Source: Acetobacteroides hydrogenigenes
Lineage (GTDB): Bacteria; Bacteroidota; Bacteroidia; Bacteroidales; ZOR0009
Assembly (NCBI RefSeq): GCF_004340205.1
Contig: NZ_SLWB01000011.1
Coordinates: 62,001 to 126,000, forward strand
DNA: 64,000 bases
Direction of reading: 5' to 3'
Shown here: positions 27,185 to 36,226 of the stretch, piece by piece
Position numbering within the stretch: position 1 is the first letter of the stretch
How the letters are laid out: each line of letters begins with the position of its first letter
The notes under the pieces: model-generated
Seen by the model: only the letters and a program-made list of their open reading frames with translations
Databases searched by the model: none
Told to the model about the DNA's origin: nothing
Position numbers and translations under genes: made by a program

Positions 27185-27720
27185 ATTATGGACAATACGC
27201 AGGCACGACTCTTCTTTTTGAATGATATGGTCGTTGATAAAGCAATCGTTGGGGGAATCGTCTGGGCGAATAATTATTTACCCATAACATCAAACGTTTT
27301 TAACGTCGGTATTTTGCCGCATCCATTTGGCAACGCCCATTTTAAAACCGCAAAATATCAACAAATCATGCGCACGTATGGGCAAAATATTTTTCGCCCA
27401 TACCACGACCGTACGTATTGAACATTTGTCCATCCGTTGGGGCGCATGTTGGGATAATCGTACGAACATACATTGGAACGCACGTAGGGGCGAAACATTT
27501 TTCGCCCCTACAACGACCATAACCCAAAATTTGCACAATACCATACACATGGTTGGGCATAATTACGTGTTCGTGTAAAACAACATTGGGTAATGGTTCG
27601 GAATATCCATCTGTAAAGGCGAAAATTAATTCGCCCATACGTAGGGCAATACGTCCTGCATTGGTCAAAACCTTTTCTCCAGTTCACCGCAGCCATGTAA
27701 ACGTACAAGCCTTAGCAAAG
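27185..27720 (-). pseudogene. Second decayed RAYT copy
   Basis: Aligned by eye with the intact gene: the stretch around 27205-27345 repeats the 23515-23625 region (Tyr helix and GFKIGVTKWMRQNTDVKN), and 27530-27690 repeats the HUH region (MPNHVYGIVQI, with the second His changed to Tyr). Frames are broken and three REP-like hairpins (27380, 27487, 27619) are interspersed. The catalytic HUH is lost, so it cannot be active. Confidence 0.8.
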
Positions 27721-27798
27721 TAAGCCCCGTCTACCTTGCCAAGCAGCAAAAAATCAAAGCACAGCCGCAATTGTAGCTGTGCTTTGATTTTGTTTGTT

Positions 27799-27894
27799 TG
27801 CCGTTTATATGCGGTTAAAAACCGCTACTTATTTTCGACATAGTCACAGACTATGCCGAGCCTTGAGCTTCGATTATACTACGCTTAACTAGGG
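27799..27894. repeat. Dispersed repeat, copy 2 (see 3701-3797)
   Basis: Same hairpin (GCGGT...ACCGC) and identical core as the copy 24 kb upstream, in the same orientation. Confidence 0.75.
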
Positions 27895-27989
27895 CTGTAA
27901 ATTCACTCTCAAAGTGGTTGATGGAGTGTAATATGCTTCCCTTTCTATTACACCTGTTTGTTGAAAATAACGTATGTTGTACACAACTC

Positions 27990-28481
27990 TTATAACTCAA
28001 TCCTTAAATGATTAAAGTTAATGACATCTAATGAAAGGCTGGATAAATAACCATATAGTGGAAAATCTATTGTTATTGCTACTGCCTTTTTTTCATAACA
28101 CAAATTGAATACAGATGTATCAGAAAGACCAAATTTTAAAAATGATTCATGATATATAAGTTCTGAGGAACTTTTATATACTTCTATAGTATTATTAATC
28201 AGAGTTGAGATTCCCTTTAATCCAATTTTAGCACCTGAGTATTCATAATTTTCAAGTAGATTAGATGCTTCTGTAAGAATATTAGGAGTTGTTATTATAT
28301 TAGAATTAGATATAATATTCATAAGCAATAAATAATCATTAACATCAAAAATATTCGTTCTTTTATTTTTTCTCACATGCTCATGCCCTAATGAACCAAT
28401 AATTAATAGTATAAATATATTACAGTCAAGTACTATGTTTTTACCACTTAAATATTTTTTTACTCTTTCAAGGTTACTCAT
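27990..28481 (-). CDS. PIN-domain protein (putative ribonuclease toxin)
   Basis: A 163-residue protein with the acidic residues of a PIN nuclease at the expected places: Asp19 in IVLDCNIF, Glu71 in NILTEASNLL, Asp121 in FGLSDTSVF and Asp139 in AITIDFPLYGYL. PIN proteins are metal-dependent RNases, often toxins. The gene overlaps the upstream 84-codon gene by 4 bases, the organisation of a toxin-antitoxin pair. The sequence is visibly more AT-rich than the genes around it and is next to transposase debris, which suggests recent acquisition. Residue spacing is longer than in VapC, so this may be a separate PIN branch. Confidence 0.75.
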   Translation of the reverse strand: MSNLERVKKYLSGKNIVLDCNIFILLIIGSLGHEHVRKNKRTNIFDVNDYLLLMNIISNSNIITTPNILTEASNLLENYEYSGAKIGLKGISTLINNTIEVYKSSSELIYHESFLKFGLSDTSVFNLCYEKKAVAITIDFPLYGYLSSLSLDVINFNHLRIEL

Positions 28482-28732
28482 TTAATATCTCTAATTTTCA
28501 TTGAACGAACCTCACCCGTTTCTGCTTCAATTTTGAATATTTTATATTTTCTACTTTTAGTTGGAATCAATTGAAACTGATTAACAGGCACATCATCGGA
28601 CTCATAACTTAAAGTTATATACCAATATTTGTTGTCATCAGAAATTTCAATTTCTTCTAATACAGGTTTGCTTGTATCATAAAATGAATTCAAATAGTTC
28701 AATGCAATCTTTGTTACTTCGTTGATAGTCAT
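28478..28732 (-). CDS. 84-aa partner of the PIN protein (PepSY-like?)
   Basis: A small protein with an amphipathic N-terminal helix (INEVTKIALNYLNSF) and then beta-rich sequence (KYWYITLSYES, KYKIFKIEAETGEVRSMKI). The end resembles a PepSY-type fold, in which a strand carries an E-x-x-T-G-E-V turn, but without an export signal. It precedes the PIN gene with ATG/stop overlap, so it is the natural candidate for its antitoxin or regulator. No DNA-binding domain of the usual antitoxin kinds is visible. It shares the AT-rich composition of the PIN gene. Confidence 0.6.
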   Translation of the reverse strand: MTINEVTKIALNYLNSFYDTSKPVLEEIEISDDNKYWYITLSYESDDVPVNQFQLIPTKSRKYKIFKIEAETGEVRSMKIRDIK

Positions 28733-29079
28733 CTTTTTGTTGCTTTAAGAAAATTAATTTTACGTTATTCAAATATATAAAAGATACAACAATGTGAACT
28801 ATTATCTCATTATATATTTTACCGTTATGCTTACCTAATGCCTACGATTTAAAAATATTGAGGGCTAATGTAGAGATTATATCGTGCCGTTGTACTCTTT
28901 AACTTAATTATTTTAGCTGTGGCAGGCAATAATAATACGTAGGTAGCGCATCGTAGCTTTTCGCGTAAGGGTGTCGGCTTAACATCGCCGTTGGGTGGAG
29001 GATTACTTATCAGCCAAACAGGGTTCTGGCATCTAAAGAGCCTTTAACGGCACTCCAGCTGGTGCAACCCGAGCTCGGC
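28733..29079. other. Intergenic stretch without recognised feature
   Basis: Upstream of the PIN pair and ahead of array B. AT-rich at first, then of normal composition; no gene or structured RNA recognised. Confidence 0.4.
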
Positions 29080-29352
29080 TATCTCCTAACCGTCCATGAT
29101 TATCTCCTACCCGTCCACGGATAACTCCTAACCATCGACGGTTAACTGTTTGCCATCGACGATTATCTCTTAGCCATCCATGATTAACTGTTCACCATCG
29201 ACAATTATCTCTTAACCATCGACGGTTAACTGTTCACCATCGACGATTAACTCCTAACCATCGACGGTTAACTGTTTATCGTCGACGATTATCTCTTAGC
29301 CGTCCATGGTTAACTCCTAACCGTGCATGGTTTTCTCTTAGCCATCGACGGT
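29080..29352. repeat. Array B: thirteen exact 21-bp units
   Basis: Thirteen head-to-tail units, each exactly 21 bp with no indel, consensus close to TAACTCCTAACCATCGACGG plus T. The unit core is a dyad, TTAACC-nTCGAn-GGTTAA, in the best copies. Variation is confined to certain columns: positions 1, 4, 5, 8, 12, 14 and 17 are nearly constant, and positions 2-3, 6-7, 9-10, 13, 15-16 and 18-20 alternate between two or three states. It is closed in all reading frames. The nearest downstream gene is at 29756. Confidence 0.92.
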
Positions 29353-29588
29353 TTTTGATTTAAGCAGGAGCTTACCTAGCGAGCAATACTTGGTAAGGTG
29401 ACAGGTGCCGATGTAGTAGAGGTAGGTTCGTACGGATTGGCGGTGGCCTAATCCGTCATGTAGCTTGCAATGCGTCAAAAGCTATAGTTTGGCACACCTC
29501 TACCAACATCAAGTTTAACGCAAAGGCCATTGCAAGCACAACTACCTAGTAATGTACGTGCAGTATATTTCAAAATATTTTCACATTA
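29353..29588. other. Spacer between array B and the 29756 promoter
   Basis: No gene or clear repeat is seen here. It contains a few weak inverted repeats around 29405-29520, such as AGGTGACAGGTG and GAGGTAGG against CACACCTCTACC. Confidence 0.35.
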
Positions 29589-29619
29589 TTTGTTTATTTA
29601 AACATAATTACTACTTTTA
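29589..29619 (+). promoter_or_regulatory. Promoter of the 29756 gene
   Basis: TTTG, a 19-base spacer, then TACTTTTA (7 of 8 against TAnnTTTG). It predicts a start near 29626 and a 5' leader of about 130 bases. Array B then lies upstream of the transcript, not inside it. Confidence 0.6.
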
Positions 29620-29755
29620 TAACAGTAATGAATCGCACATCAAGCGGCTAAGCCAACCAGCATTCAGCTTGCGTTACCTGCTTTAGCTGCCTTGTTGGCC
29701 GATTCACCACTTAATTAACCCTACTACTAATTAAAAAACGGGAAGGAGGTATTTT

Positions 29756-30124
29756 ATGGCCAGAGTAAAAAGAACTTCAAATTCGCTCGACAACTTAAAG
29801 CAGCGTCTTGCAGGGATGACATCCATCGATCCAAAGATTGATTTGGGGAATGGAATCACCGCCGAAGAGGCTGAAAAGTTGGTAAAATCTTGCGATACGA
29901 TGCTTCAGGAGTACAACACGCTGTTGTCGGATGCCGACGAGAAGCAGTACGAAATTGAGCAGCTCGAAAAGAAAATGGACACTTTCTGTGTTAGTATTCT
30001 TGCATCGGCTGCAGTTAAGTACGGCAAGGACAGCATCGAGTACGAGAAAGTTGGTGGGAAGCGTACGAGCGACATTAAGCGCAAGAGTAGCAAAAAGAAG
30101 GCGAATAGTGCTACTAAAGAGTAG
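29756..30124 (+). CDS. Small soluble helical protein downstream of array B
   Basis: A 122-residue protein of unknown function. Residues 20-85 are helical, with a coiled-coil-like stretch (DEKQYEIEQLEKKMDTF). Then comes a motif that I have seen in many small Bacteroidota and cyanobacterial proteins, KYGKDSIEYEKVGGKRTSD (about 88-106), and a strongly basic tail (KRKSSKKK). No export signal or enzyme motif is visible. The start at 29756 is preceded by GGAAGGAGG, an unusually strong Shine-Dalgarno sequence for this phylum. It is the second small protein in the window whose gene follows a 21-22 bp array on the same strand. Confidence 0.85.
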   Translation: MARVKRTSNSLDNLKQRLAGMTSIDPKIDLGNGITAEEAEKLVKSCDTMLQEYNTLLSDADEKQYEIEQLEKKMDTFCVSILASAAVKYGKDSIEYEKVGGKRTSDIKRKSSKKKANSATKE

Positions 30125-30158
30125 CCAGATTTGAATCGTCTACTGTTTTGAATCATAC

Positions 30159-30192
30159 GAAACGGGCAACTCCTTAGGGGCTGCTCGTTTTG
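30159..30192 (+). terminator. Intrinsic terminator after the 29756 gene
   Basis: Arms AAACGGGCA and TGCTCGTTT with one mismatch, followed by TTGG. Confidence 0.7.
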
Positions 30193-30962
30193 GCGTTAAC
30201 ATAGGGTATAAAGTAAGAAGGAAAGCCCCAATGCGCGTGTATACCCATATAGCGTATAAACACCCCACGCCGAAGTCTGCAAGTTAAGCCACGACAGCCT
30301 TTCTTTGTGTCGTTTCTTTGGGCACAAAGAAATGAAAGGAAAAAGCATACAGAATCTATACAACCCCAAGGAATGGGGTTGAAAAAAGAAATGGAAGCAA
30401 CAGCAACCCACCCCTACCTCCCGTTCAAACGGGAGGATAACTTGCTGCTATTAAGCAACAGTCAAGTTTATCTCAGCAAACCAACCTTAAATCATCATCC
30501 TCCACCCGTAAATACCGTGGCGAATCCACACCAAACAGGCACGAATTCTGTTTGAGTGAGGTCGCCTCCATAACATACTTCAATGCAGCAACAATATCAG
30601 GGTTACAACATAAATTGAAATGGAACATAAACCCGCAACCGAACGAGTTAATTCGTGCAGGATTTTTCTTTGTTTCGTTTCCGTTAGATTTACGGAACAC
30701 CACCAGCGTACATTATTCTATAAAAAAAAGAGATAGGACAAATCGGAGGGGCAGATGAAACAATTCTAGCTTAGAATTGAAGGTATACGCATGCGGATAA
30801 ATCCCTCACACGTACTGATAGGGTACCATTCAACAACAGCAGCACCGCTTCGCACTGCGAAAGCTGCTGTTTGTGCCGCATTGCCTGCTTTCCGCGTAGT
30901 AGCCAATATTAGCCCTCCAAATTCGCTAAATTTGGAGCAGCCTAACATCAACAAGAAATAGA
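30193..30962. other. Intergenic region with a CTCCCGTT/AACGGGAG repeat
   Basis: About 770 bases with no convincing gene. A dispersed element (CCTCCCGTTCAAACGGGAGG, then ATAACTTGCTGCTATT) lies at 30417-30453 and has relatives at 5144, 23300 and 32450. Confidence 0.5.
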
Positions 30963-31856
30963 ATGAAGCAGCTACTAGCATCAGCGCTCCTCTGCATTTC
31001 GATGGCTGCGGGGGCGCAGCTACCCAAGGCATCGAGCGGAGAGATTAAGCGCATCGAGAAGTTCCCATCGAAGCATGTCGATGCCCGAAACATCGACGTT
31101 TGGCTACCTGCAGGCTACTCGCCAGCCAAGAAGTACGCCGTACTCTACATGCACGACGGCCAAATGCTCTACGACTCTACCACTACCTGGAACAAGCAGG
31201 AATGGATGGTCGACGAGGTGGCAACGAAGCTGACAAAGGAAGAAAAGATCCGCGACATAATTGTGGTGGGCATATGGAATAACAACACGCTCCGCCATGC
31301 AGAGTATTTCCCCGAAAAGGCGTTGAAGAACCTTGCTCCCGATCAGCGCAAGGAGCTGCTTCTCCTAATTAAAGAAGGCCCCAAAGCCGACAGCTACCTC
31401 CGATTTCTGGTTACCGAGCTAAAGCCCTACATCGACAAAACATTCGCAACGCTGCCCGATCAGCAGAACACCTTCATTGCCGGATCGAGCATGGGTGGAC
31501 TCATATCGCTCTACGCCATATGCGAGTACCCTAAGGTGTTTGGAGGCGCAGCATGCCTATCTACCCACTGGATCGGCAAGTTTAACGACGACAACAACCC
31601 CATTCCTCCGGCCATCATAAAGTATATGCAGGCAAAGCTGCCATCGCCCAAAACCCATAAGCTGTACTTCGACTACGGTAACAAAACCCTAGACCAGTAC
31701 TACAAGCCTTGGCAGCTAAAGGTGGATGCGCTGATGGAGCAGAAGGGCTTCACCTCGGAGTCGTGGATCACCAAGGAATTTGTAGGTGAAGACCACTCCG
31801 AAAGGGCATGGCAGCGCAGGCTACATATTCCCTTCGAGTTCCTTATGGCAAAGTAG
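30963..31856 (+). CDS. Exported alpha/beta-hydrolase esterase (esterase D-like)
   Basis: A 297-residue protein with a signal peptide (1-18, ending AGAQ). The fold is that of the putative-esterase family (PF00756-like), with the conserved YAVLYMHDGQ (58-67), the nucleophile elbow GSSMGG (174-179, Ser176) and the catalytic His in EDHSERAW near the end; the third acid is probably in FDYGNKTLD. Related proteins include siderophore and sugar-ester esterases. The natural substrate is unknown. A second esterase of the same broad fold is at 50152. Confidence 0.87.
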   Translation: MKQLLASALLCISMAAGAQLPKASSGEIKRIEKFPSKHVDARNIDVWLPAGYSPAKKYAVLYMHDGQMLYDSTTTWNKQEWMVDEVATKLTKEEKIRDIIVVGIWNNNTLRHAEYFPEKALKNLAPDQRKELLLLIKEGPKADSYLRFLVTELKPYIDKTFATLPDQQNTFIAGSSMGGLISLYAICEYPKVFGGAACLSTHWIGKFNDDNNPIPPAIIKYMQAKLPSPKTHKLYFDYGNKTLDQYYKPWQLKVDALMEQKGFTSESWITKEFVGEDHSERAWQRRLHIPFEFLMAK

Positions 31857-31879
31857 AATATTCTCCCCCGAAATAGAGA

Positions 31880-31915
31880 ACGAGCGCACCCGAATTGGAT
31901 GCGCTCGTTGCTGTT
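31880..31915 (+). terminator. Probable terminator after the esterase
   Basis: Arms CGAGCGCA and TGCGCTCG around an 11-base loop; the T run after it is imperfect. Confidence 0.65.
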
Positions 31916-32042
31916 TTATCCTTTTACGATTCACCTTTCCTTTGGGGCAAAGGTACCGGTCCATCGCCGTCAAGCTAGGCCGATGTTTAGAACCGTTTTT
32001 TTGAAGAAAAGAAGATAAATATCAAACACCAGCGCATGATTG

Positions 32043-32515
32043 AAACTGGTTATCCCCCATAGCCGTCAAACTAAGCCATTTTTACAAAGCCTAAATGCAG
32101 AATCATGGCTGATTATCCCCTCTTTGGAGGGGTAATGTCGTTAACTTAAGAAAAGTTGATCATTAAGTTAATGATATGGGGCAACATCCTTCACTTAGAG
32201 CGGGAGGTTTTTCACCTTAGAAAGACCGACTATAGTCTCCTCCTGTTTAACCTCTCCGAGGTAAATAGGCAGGGTAAGGATGGTATCTACAAATCGCAAT
32301 GTCCTACGGACAAATTACGAATGGCGAAAATACCGCGTAGCGGTTATAGACTTGTAGCATCATTCCTACGCCACTCCATTTTTCTCCGTAGGAGATATAC
32401 AATAAGCAATTGTATAGTAGATTGCCCCTTAAGCTAACGGCATTGCCTAGGAGGGAATAACGTACTGCTATTGAGCGTTTATCCTTTTAAATTCAGCCTT
32501 AGCTTAACTGCCATG
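32043..32515. repeat. Interrupted copy of the 23236-23375 repeat
   Basis: The left part (32050-32125: CATAGCCGTCAA, AATCATGGCTGATTATCC) and right part (32450-32515: GGGAATAACGTACTGCTATT, GCGTTTATCC) of the repeat are separated by about 300 unrelated bases (32140-32445). These contain further short inverted repeats (TCCTACGG/CCGTAGGA). No gene is supported in 31857-32540. Confidence 0.65.
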
Positions 32516-32540
32516 CCTGCTAGCTAATCCCTACTTAGTC

Positions 32541-33926
32541 CTACCGCATAAACCACCTTGCCAGCTTCAGCTTAACCGAGGTGTAGGGCGGATAGAAGAA
32601 CGAAGGGTTTACTAGTGTTGATGTGCTAAGGATGCTCTTGTGGTGCGAGAAGGCCTCGAAGCTGCGGCGGCCGTGGTAGCTGCCCATGCCGCTGGTCATT
32701 ACCCCACCAAAGGGCAATTCTGGGCTAACCAGGTGCATCAGCGCATTGTTGATGGCGCCGCCGCCAAACTCCACCCGCTCCATAAAGAAGCGCTCCACCT
32801 TTTTGCTTTTGGTAAAGATATACAGCGCCAGCGGGTAGCGATTACGGCGGATGATGGCCAGCGCCTCATCGAGGCTATCGTAGGCAATGATGGGAAGGAT
32901 GGGGCCGAAGATCTCCTCCTGCATAATGGGGGCATCGAGCGGGACATCCTCCATAAGGGTTGGCTCTATGTAGAGCGTATCGGGATTGCTGCGCCCACCG
33001 TGCGCTATGCGACCATCGGCTAGGTAGCCCAGCAGCGTATCGAAGCGGCGGCGGTTAATAATGCGGGTAAGATCCGCGCATCGTTCAGGATTGTCGCCGT
33101 AAAGTTCACTGATGCACCCTTTGGCCAGCCGCACCACCTCGTCCTTTACGCTGCGGTGCACCAGCAGGTAGTCGGGCGCCACGCACGTTTGCCCGGCGTT
33201 GAAGTACTTGGCCCACACCAGCCGCTTTACCGATACCTTAAGGTTGGCATCGGCATGCACGATGGCCGGACTCTTACCGCCCAGCTCCAGCGTTACGGGG
33301 GTGAGGTGCTTGGCGGCCATCCCCATCACCTGCCTGCCCACCTTGGGGCTACCCGTAAAGAAGATATGGTTAAAGGGATACCCCTCGATGAGCATTGGCC
33401 CCAGCTGCGCCCCCGATCCTTGGGTGACGCTAACGTAGCAGGAGTCGAAGGTTTCGTCCACCAGCTTAGCGACAACAGCAGCCGTATGTTCGGCCATATC
33501 GCTCGGCAGCAGCACGGCGCAGTTTCCAGCGGCAATGGCGCCGATAAGCGGAGCGATCAGCAGCTGAAAGGGGTAGTTCCAAGGCCCAATGATGAGCACC
33601 ACACCGCGAGGCTCGGCCAATATACGCGAGCGCGAAGGCTGAAGCATCAGCGGCGTGCCTACCCGCTGGGGTTTCATCCAGCGCTTCAGGTGCCTGAGGG
33701 CATAGTTAATCTCCTCGTAAAGGATGCCCACCTCGCTGGAGAACGCCTCGTAGGCCGATTTGCCCATGTCGGTATACAGCGCAGCAAGAATCTCAGCCTC
33801 GTGCCGCTTAATGGCAGCTTTAAGCTTCGCGAGCTGCTCTACCCTAAAGGCGTAGCTGCGGGTGTTCCCTTCGTCAAAGAAAACTCGCTTAGCGCTATAG
33901 GCTTGTTCGATGTCCTTCTCCTGCAT
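32541..33926 (-). CDS. Aldehyde dehydrogenase, class 3 type
   Basis: A 461-residue NAD(P)-dependent aldehyde dehydrogenase. The key residues are visible: PWNYPFQL (115-122), FFTGSPKVG (189-197), the general base Glu214 in LELGGKSP and the catalytic Cys248 in NAGQTCVAPDY. The short N-terminus and the C-terminal LPFGGVMTSGMGSYHG fit the ALDH3 branch, which acts on fatty or aromatic aldehydes. The end is hydrophobic/basic (FFYPPYTSVKLKLARW), as in membrane-associated relatives. The start at 33926 (MQEKDI) is preferred; the 27 upstream codons do not match the family. It is a single gene. Confidence 0.93.
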   Translation of the reverse strand: MQEKDIEQAYSAKRVFFDEGNTRSYAFRVEQLAKLKAAIKRHEAEILAALYTDMGKSAYEAFSSEVGILYEEINYALRHLKRWMKPQRVGTPLMLQPSRSRILAEPRGVVLIIGPWNYPFQLLIAPLIGAIAAGNCAVLLPSDMAEHTAAVVAKLVDETFDSCYVSVTQGSGAQLGPMLIEGYPFNHIFFTGSPKVGRQVMGMAAKHLTPVTLELGGKSPAIVHADANLKVSVKRLVWAKYFNAGQTCVAPDYLLVHRSVKDEVVRLAKGCISELYGDNPERCADLTRIINRRRFDTLLGYLADGRIAHGGRSNPDTLYIEPTLMEDVPLDAPIMQEEIFGPILPIIAYDSLDEALAIIRRNRYPLALYIFTKSKKVERFFMERVEFGGGAINNALMHLVSPELPFGGVMTSGMGSYHGRRSFEAFSHHKSILSTSTLVNPSFFYPPYTSVKLKLARWFMR

Positions 33927-33955
33927 ATCGGTAGTGTTTTTTAATGGCAACCAAA

Positions 33956-33984
33956 ACCTGACAGGTTTTAAAAACCTGTCAGGT
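33956..33984. repeat. Long perfect palindrome (also at 60966-60997)
   Basis: ACCTGACAGGTTTT-A-AAAACCTGTCAGGT, a near-perfect inverted repeat. A variant with T for C (ACCTAACAGG) is at 60966. Both are intergenic. Confidence 0.8.
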
Positions 33985-34188
33985 CTAATACTTAAGCATT
34001 GGATCACTTAATCTCCAATCAATCCAAGATCAACAAATATAGCAATCCCTCCTATGTTAAAATAGGAAAAGTACGAACCACAACACCATATATCCCAAAA
34101 TTTTTCGTTATCCTAGCAACGCTTAGCCACCAATTGACGAGGGTAAATTCGAGTAGAGTTGTACTACTGATTAAACTGAAGCACGAAC

Positions 34189-35520
34189 ATGAAGCAATAC
34201 ATCTGCAACTTCATACATACTGCACTTGCAGCCTTTCTGCTCTTACCGGCAACCTCTTTGGCTCAAGATGAAGCTACCCCAGACAGTTCCTACTACTCCA
34301 AGATGCTGAGCGCTCCCATCGTTCGGATTTTTAGCGCAAAAAATGGGGCAAAGTGGATTATTGCAGGAAAAGATAGCAGCCTGCTTTACAAGATAAACCC
34401 CAAAGGCGATGTTTGCAACATGAAGGATTCCGCAAACATTCCCAGCAGCACACGGTTCAGCGACGTTCTCATCATCAAAAACAACCTTACTCTGGTAGGC
34501 ACCAAGGGCAGCTACGTTTACCGCTTCAGCAAGAAAAGCTGTAGCTGGATAAACAGCAGCTACGGCCTTACCGACAGCACCATAGATCACTTCGAGTGGG
34601 ATAAGCGCCAAAAGCTCCTTTACGTAAAAACGGCGCAATCACGTTTTCTAGTAAAGCACCACAACAAGCTTATCAACATCCGATTCTCCCAAATAAAGGA
34701 TACGCTCACAACCTTTGACGAGATTCGCCATTTCCTGAAGCAGAACTTCAGGTGGAGCATACAAAAGGGCATTTGCGAGGTGGCCGCCGACATCGACTTT
34801 AGCTTCCGTCCCGAGAAGTTCATCAGCAAAGACGAACTCCAGCAGATTAAGGATTCACTTCGTCCTGGCGACATCATCATTAAGAGGAACGACGAGCAGC
34901 TCTCCAATGTGGGAATTCCCGGCTTTTGGACCCATTCGGGGATATACTTAGGCTCGCTAGAGCAGCTCGACAGCTGCTTTAAAGGCACTGCCATACTTAA
35001 AGGGCAGAGCCCATCAGCATACATTCAGGAGAATTACCCCGAGGCATACGAAAAGTTGGAGGGGAAGAAAGGATTAATTATTGAAGCCATAGGAAAGGGG
35101 GTAGTCATAAACCCGGTTGAGCATATTGCAAAGGTTGACTACCTAGCAGCTCTCCGAACAACCCTCTCTAGCGAAGATATCTTTAAGTCGCTACTTACGG
35201 CATTCGAGTATCTCGGAACGCCCTACGACTACCTCTTCGACTTCAGCAACGATAACAAGCTCGTGTGCAGCGAACTCGTTTTCCTATCGTTTAGCGCATC
35301 GCCAAACAAGCAGGGGGTTAAGTTTATGATGGGAGATCTAAATGGTGAAACGTTTCTTTCGCCCAACGATATGGCCAAGCAGTATAGCATGGAATGGAAA
35401 CAGCCCTCGCCACAGCTAAAGCTGGTATTCTTTTACGATGCCGAACGGCGCCAACGCAAATCGGTACGCCGCAACGAGGCGGTTTTCGCTAAATCGTGGA
35501 AGCGGAAGAGCCTGTACTAG
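34189..35520 (+). CDS. Exported YiiX-like NlpC/P60 cysteine hydrolase
   Basis: A 443-residue protein with a signal peptide (1-25, ending SLAQ). The first half (about 40-165) looks like beta-propeller or sensor sequence. The second half is a permuted papain-like domain of the YiiX/YebB kind: LRPGDIIIKRN, then WTHSGIYLG with the catalytic His, and NKLVCSELVFLSF with the catalytic Cys. Such enzymes cleave amide or ester bonds, often in peptidoglycan or lipids. The C-terminus is strongly basic. It is unusual in carrying the N-terminal sensor-like half. Confidence 0.82.
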   Translation: MKQYICNFIHTALAAFLLLPATSLAQDEATPDSSYYSKMLSAPIVRIFSAKNGAKWIIAGKDSSLLYKINPKGDVCNMKDSANIPSSTRFSDVLIIKNNLTLVGTKGSYVYRFSKKSCSWINSSYGLTDSTIDHFEWDKRQKLLYVKTAQSRFLVKHHNKLINIRFSQIKDTLTTFDEIRHFLKQNFRWSIQKGICEVAADIDFSFRPEKFISKDELQQIKDSLRPGDIIIKRNDEQLSNVGIPGFWTHSGIYLGSLEQLDSCFKGTAILKGQSPSAYIQENYPEAYEKLEGKKGLIIEAIGKGVVINPVEHIAKVDYLAALRTTLSSEDIFKSLLTAFEYLGTPYDYLFDFSNDNKLVCSELVFLSFSASPNKQGVKFMMGDLNGETFLSPNDMAKQYSMEWKQPSPQLKLVFFYDAERRQRKSVRRNEAVFAKSWKRKSLY

Positions 35521-35524
35521 CACC

Positions 35525-36226
35525 CTACTGGTTAACAAAGCAAACGGTACTACAAGCAACAACTCCTGCAGTCTCGGTTCGCAAACGGCTTTCGCCAAGC
35601 GATATCTCAATAAAACCTTGCTGCTTAGCCAAAGCAACCTCCTCTACGCTAAAGTCACCTTCGGGACCTATGAGGATAAGAGCATTATCGCCAGGAGCAA
35701 CAGCATGCTTTAGCAGCACCTTTTCGCCATCATTGCAGTGAGCGATGAACTTCTTCCCTTCAAAAGGACGATTAACCAGCTCTTTAAAGGATGTCATCTC
35801 ATTAACCTTTGGATGATAGGCTTTTACCGACTGCTTAACAGCTGCGGTAACCACCTTTTCAGATCGCTCCTGCTTAACGGTTCTTCTCTCGGAGTGGAAA
35901 GATTCCAACGGGGTAATTTCATCAATACCGATTTCTGTGACCTTTTCGAGGAACCACTCGTAACGGTCTATCAGCTTAGTAGGCCCAATGGCAATATGAA
36001 GGTAGTACGGACGTTTCCCGTAGCATTCCTGTTTCTCCACCACCTCTACCCTACACCGTTTGGGGTTGGCATCAACAATCTGAGCAATGTACATACCCCC
36101 ATCTCCATCAACAAGGTTTATTCGTTTACCGATTTCCATACGCAGCACGCGCACGCAATGCTTCGACTCTTCCTCATTTAAGGTATACGAATTTCCTGTA
36201 ATATCCGGTGTATAGAAGATGTTCAT
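35525..36226 (-). CDS. rsmE: 16S rRNA (uracil(1498)-N(3))-methyltransferase
   Basis: A 233-residue SPOUT-family methyltransferase that methylates U1498 of 16S rRNA. Visible features are an N-terminal PUA-like domain (MNIFYTPDI, HCVRVLRMEIG), ALTKLIDRYEW-type IGPTKLIDRYEWFLEK, the SAM-binding knot ILIGPEGDFSVEEV and the C-terminal SLGESRLRTETAG. The start at 36226 matches the family; the longer ORF adds 36 unrelated residues. It is divergent from the YciO/Sua5 gene, 117 bases away. Confidence 0.95.
   Translation of the reverse strand: MNIFYTPDITGNSYTLNEEESKHCVRVLRMEIGKRINLVDGDGGMYIAQIVDANPKRCRVEVVEKQECYGKRPYYLHIAIGPTKLIDRYEWFLEKVTEIGIDEITPLESFHSERRTVKQERSEKVVTAAVKQSVKAYHPKVNEMTSFKELVNRPFEGKKFIAHCNDGEKVLLKHAVAPGDNALILIGPEGDFSVEEVALAKQQGFIEISLGESRLRTETAGVVACSTVCFVNQ

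Noticed and set aside
29080-29352. CRISPR array
   Set aside because: There are no unique spacers between the units; they are contiguous 21-mers, and no cas gene is in the window. The same applies to arrays A, C and D.
32156-32437. 93-codon plus-strand ORF in the split repeat
   Set aside because: It lies across dispersed repeat material with no start context or family match.
33156-33944. 262-codon plus-strand ORF opposite the aldehyde dehydrogenase
   Set aside because: Shadow of a gene with all catalytic residues in place; no recognisable protein features.
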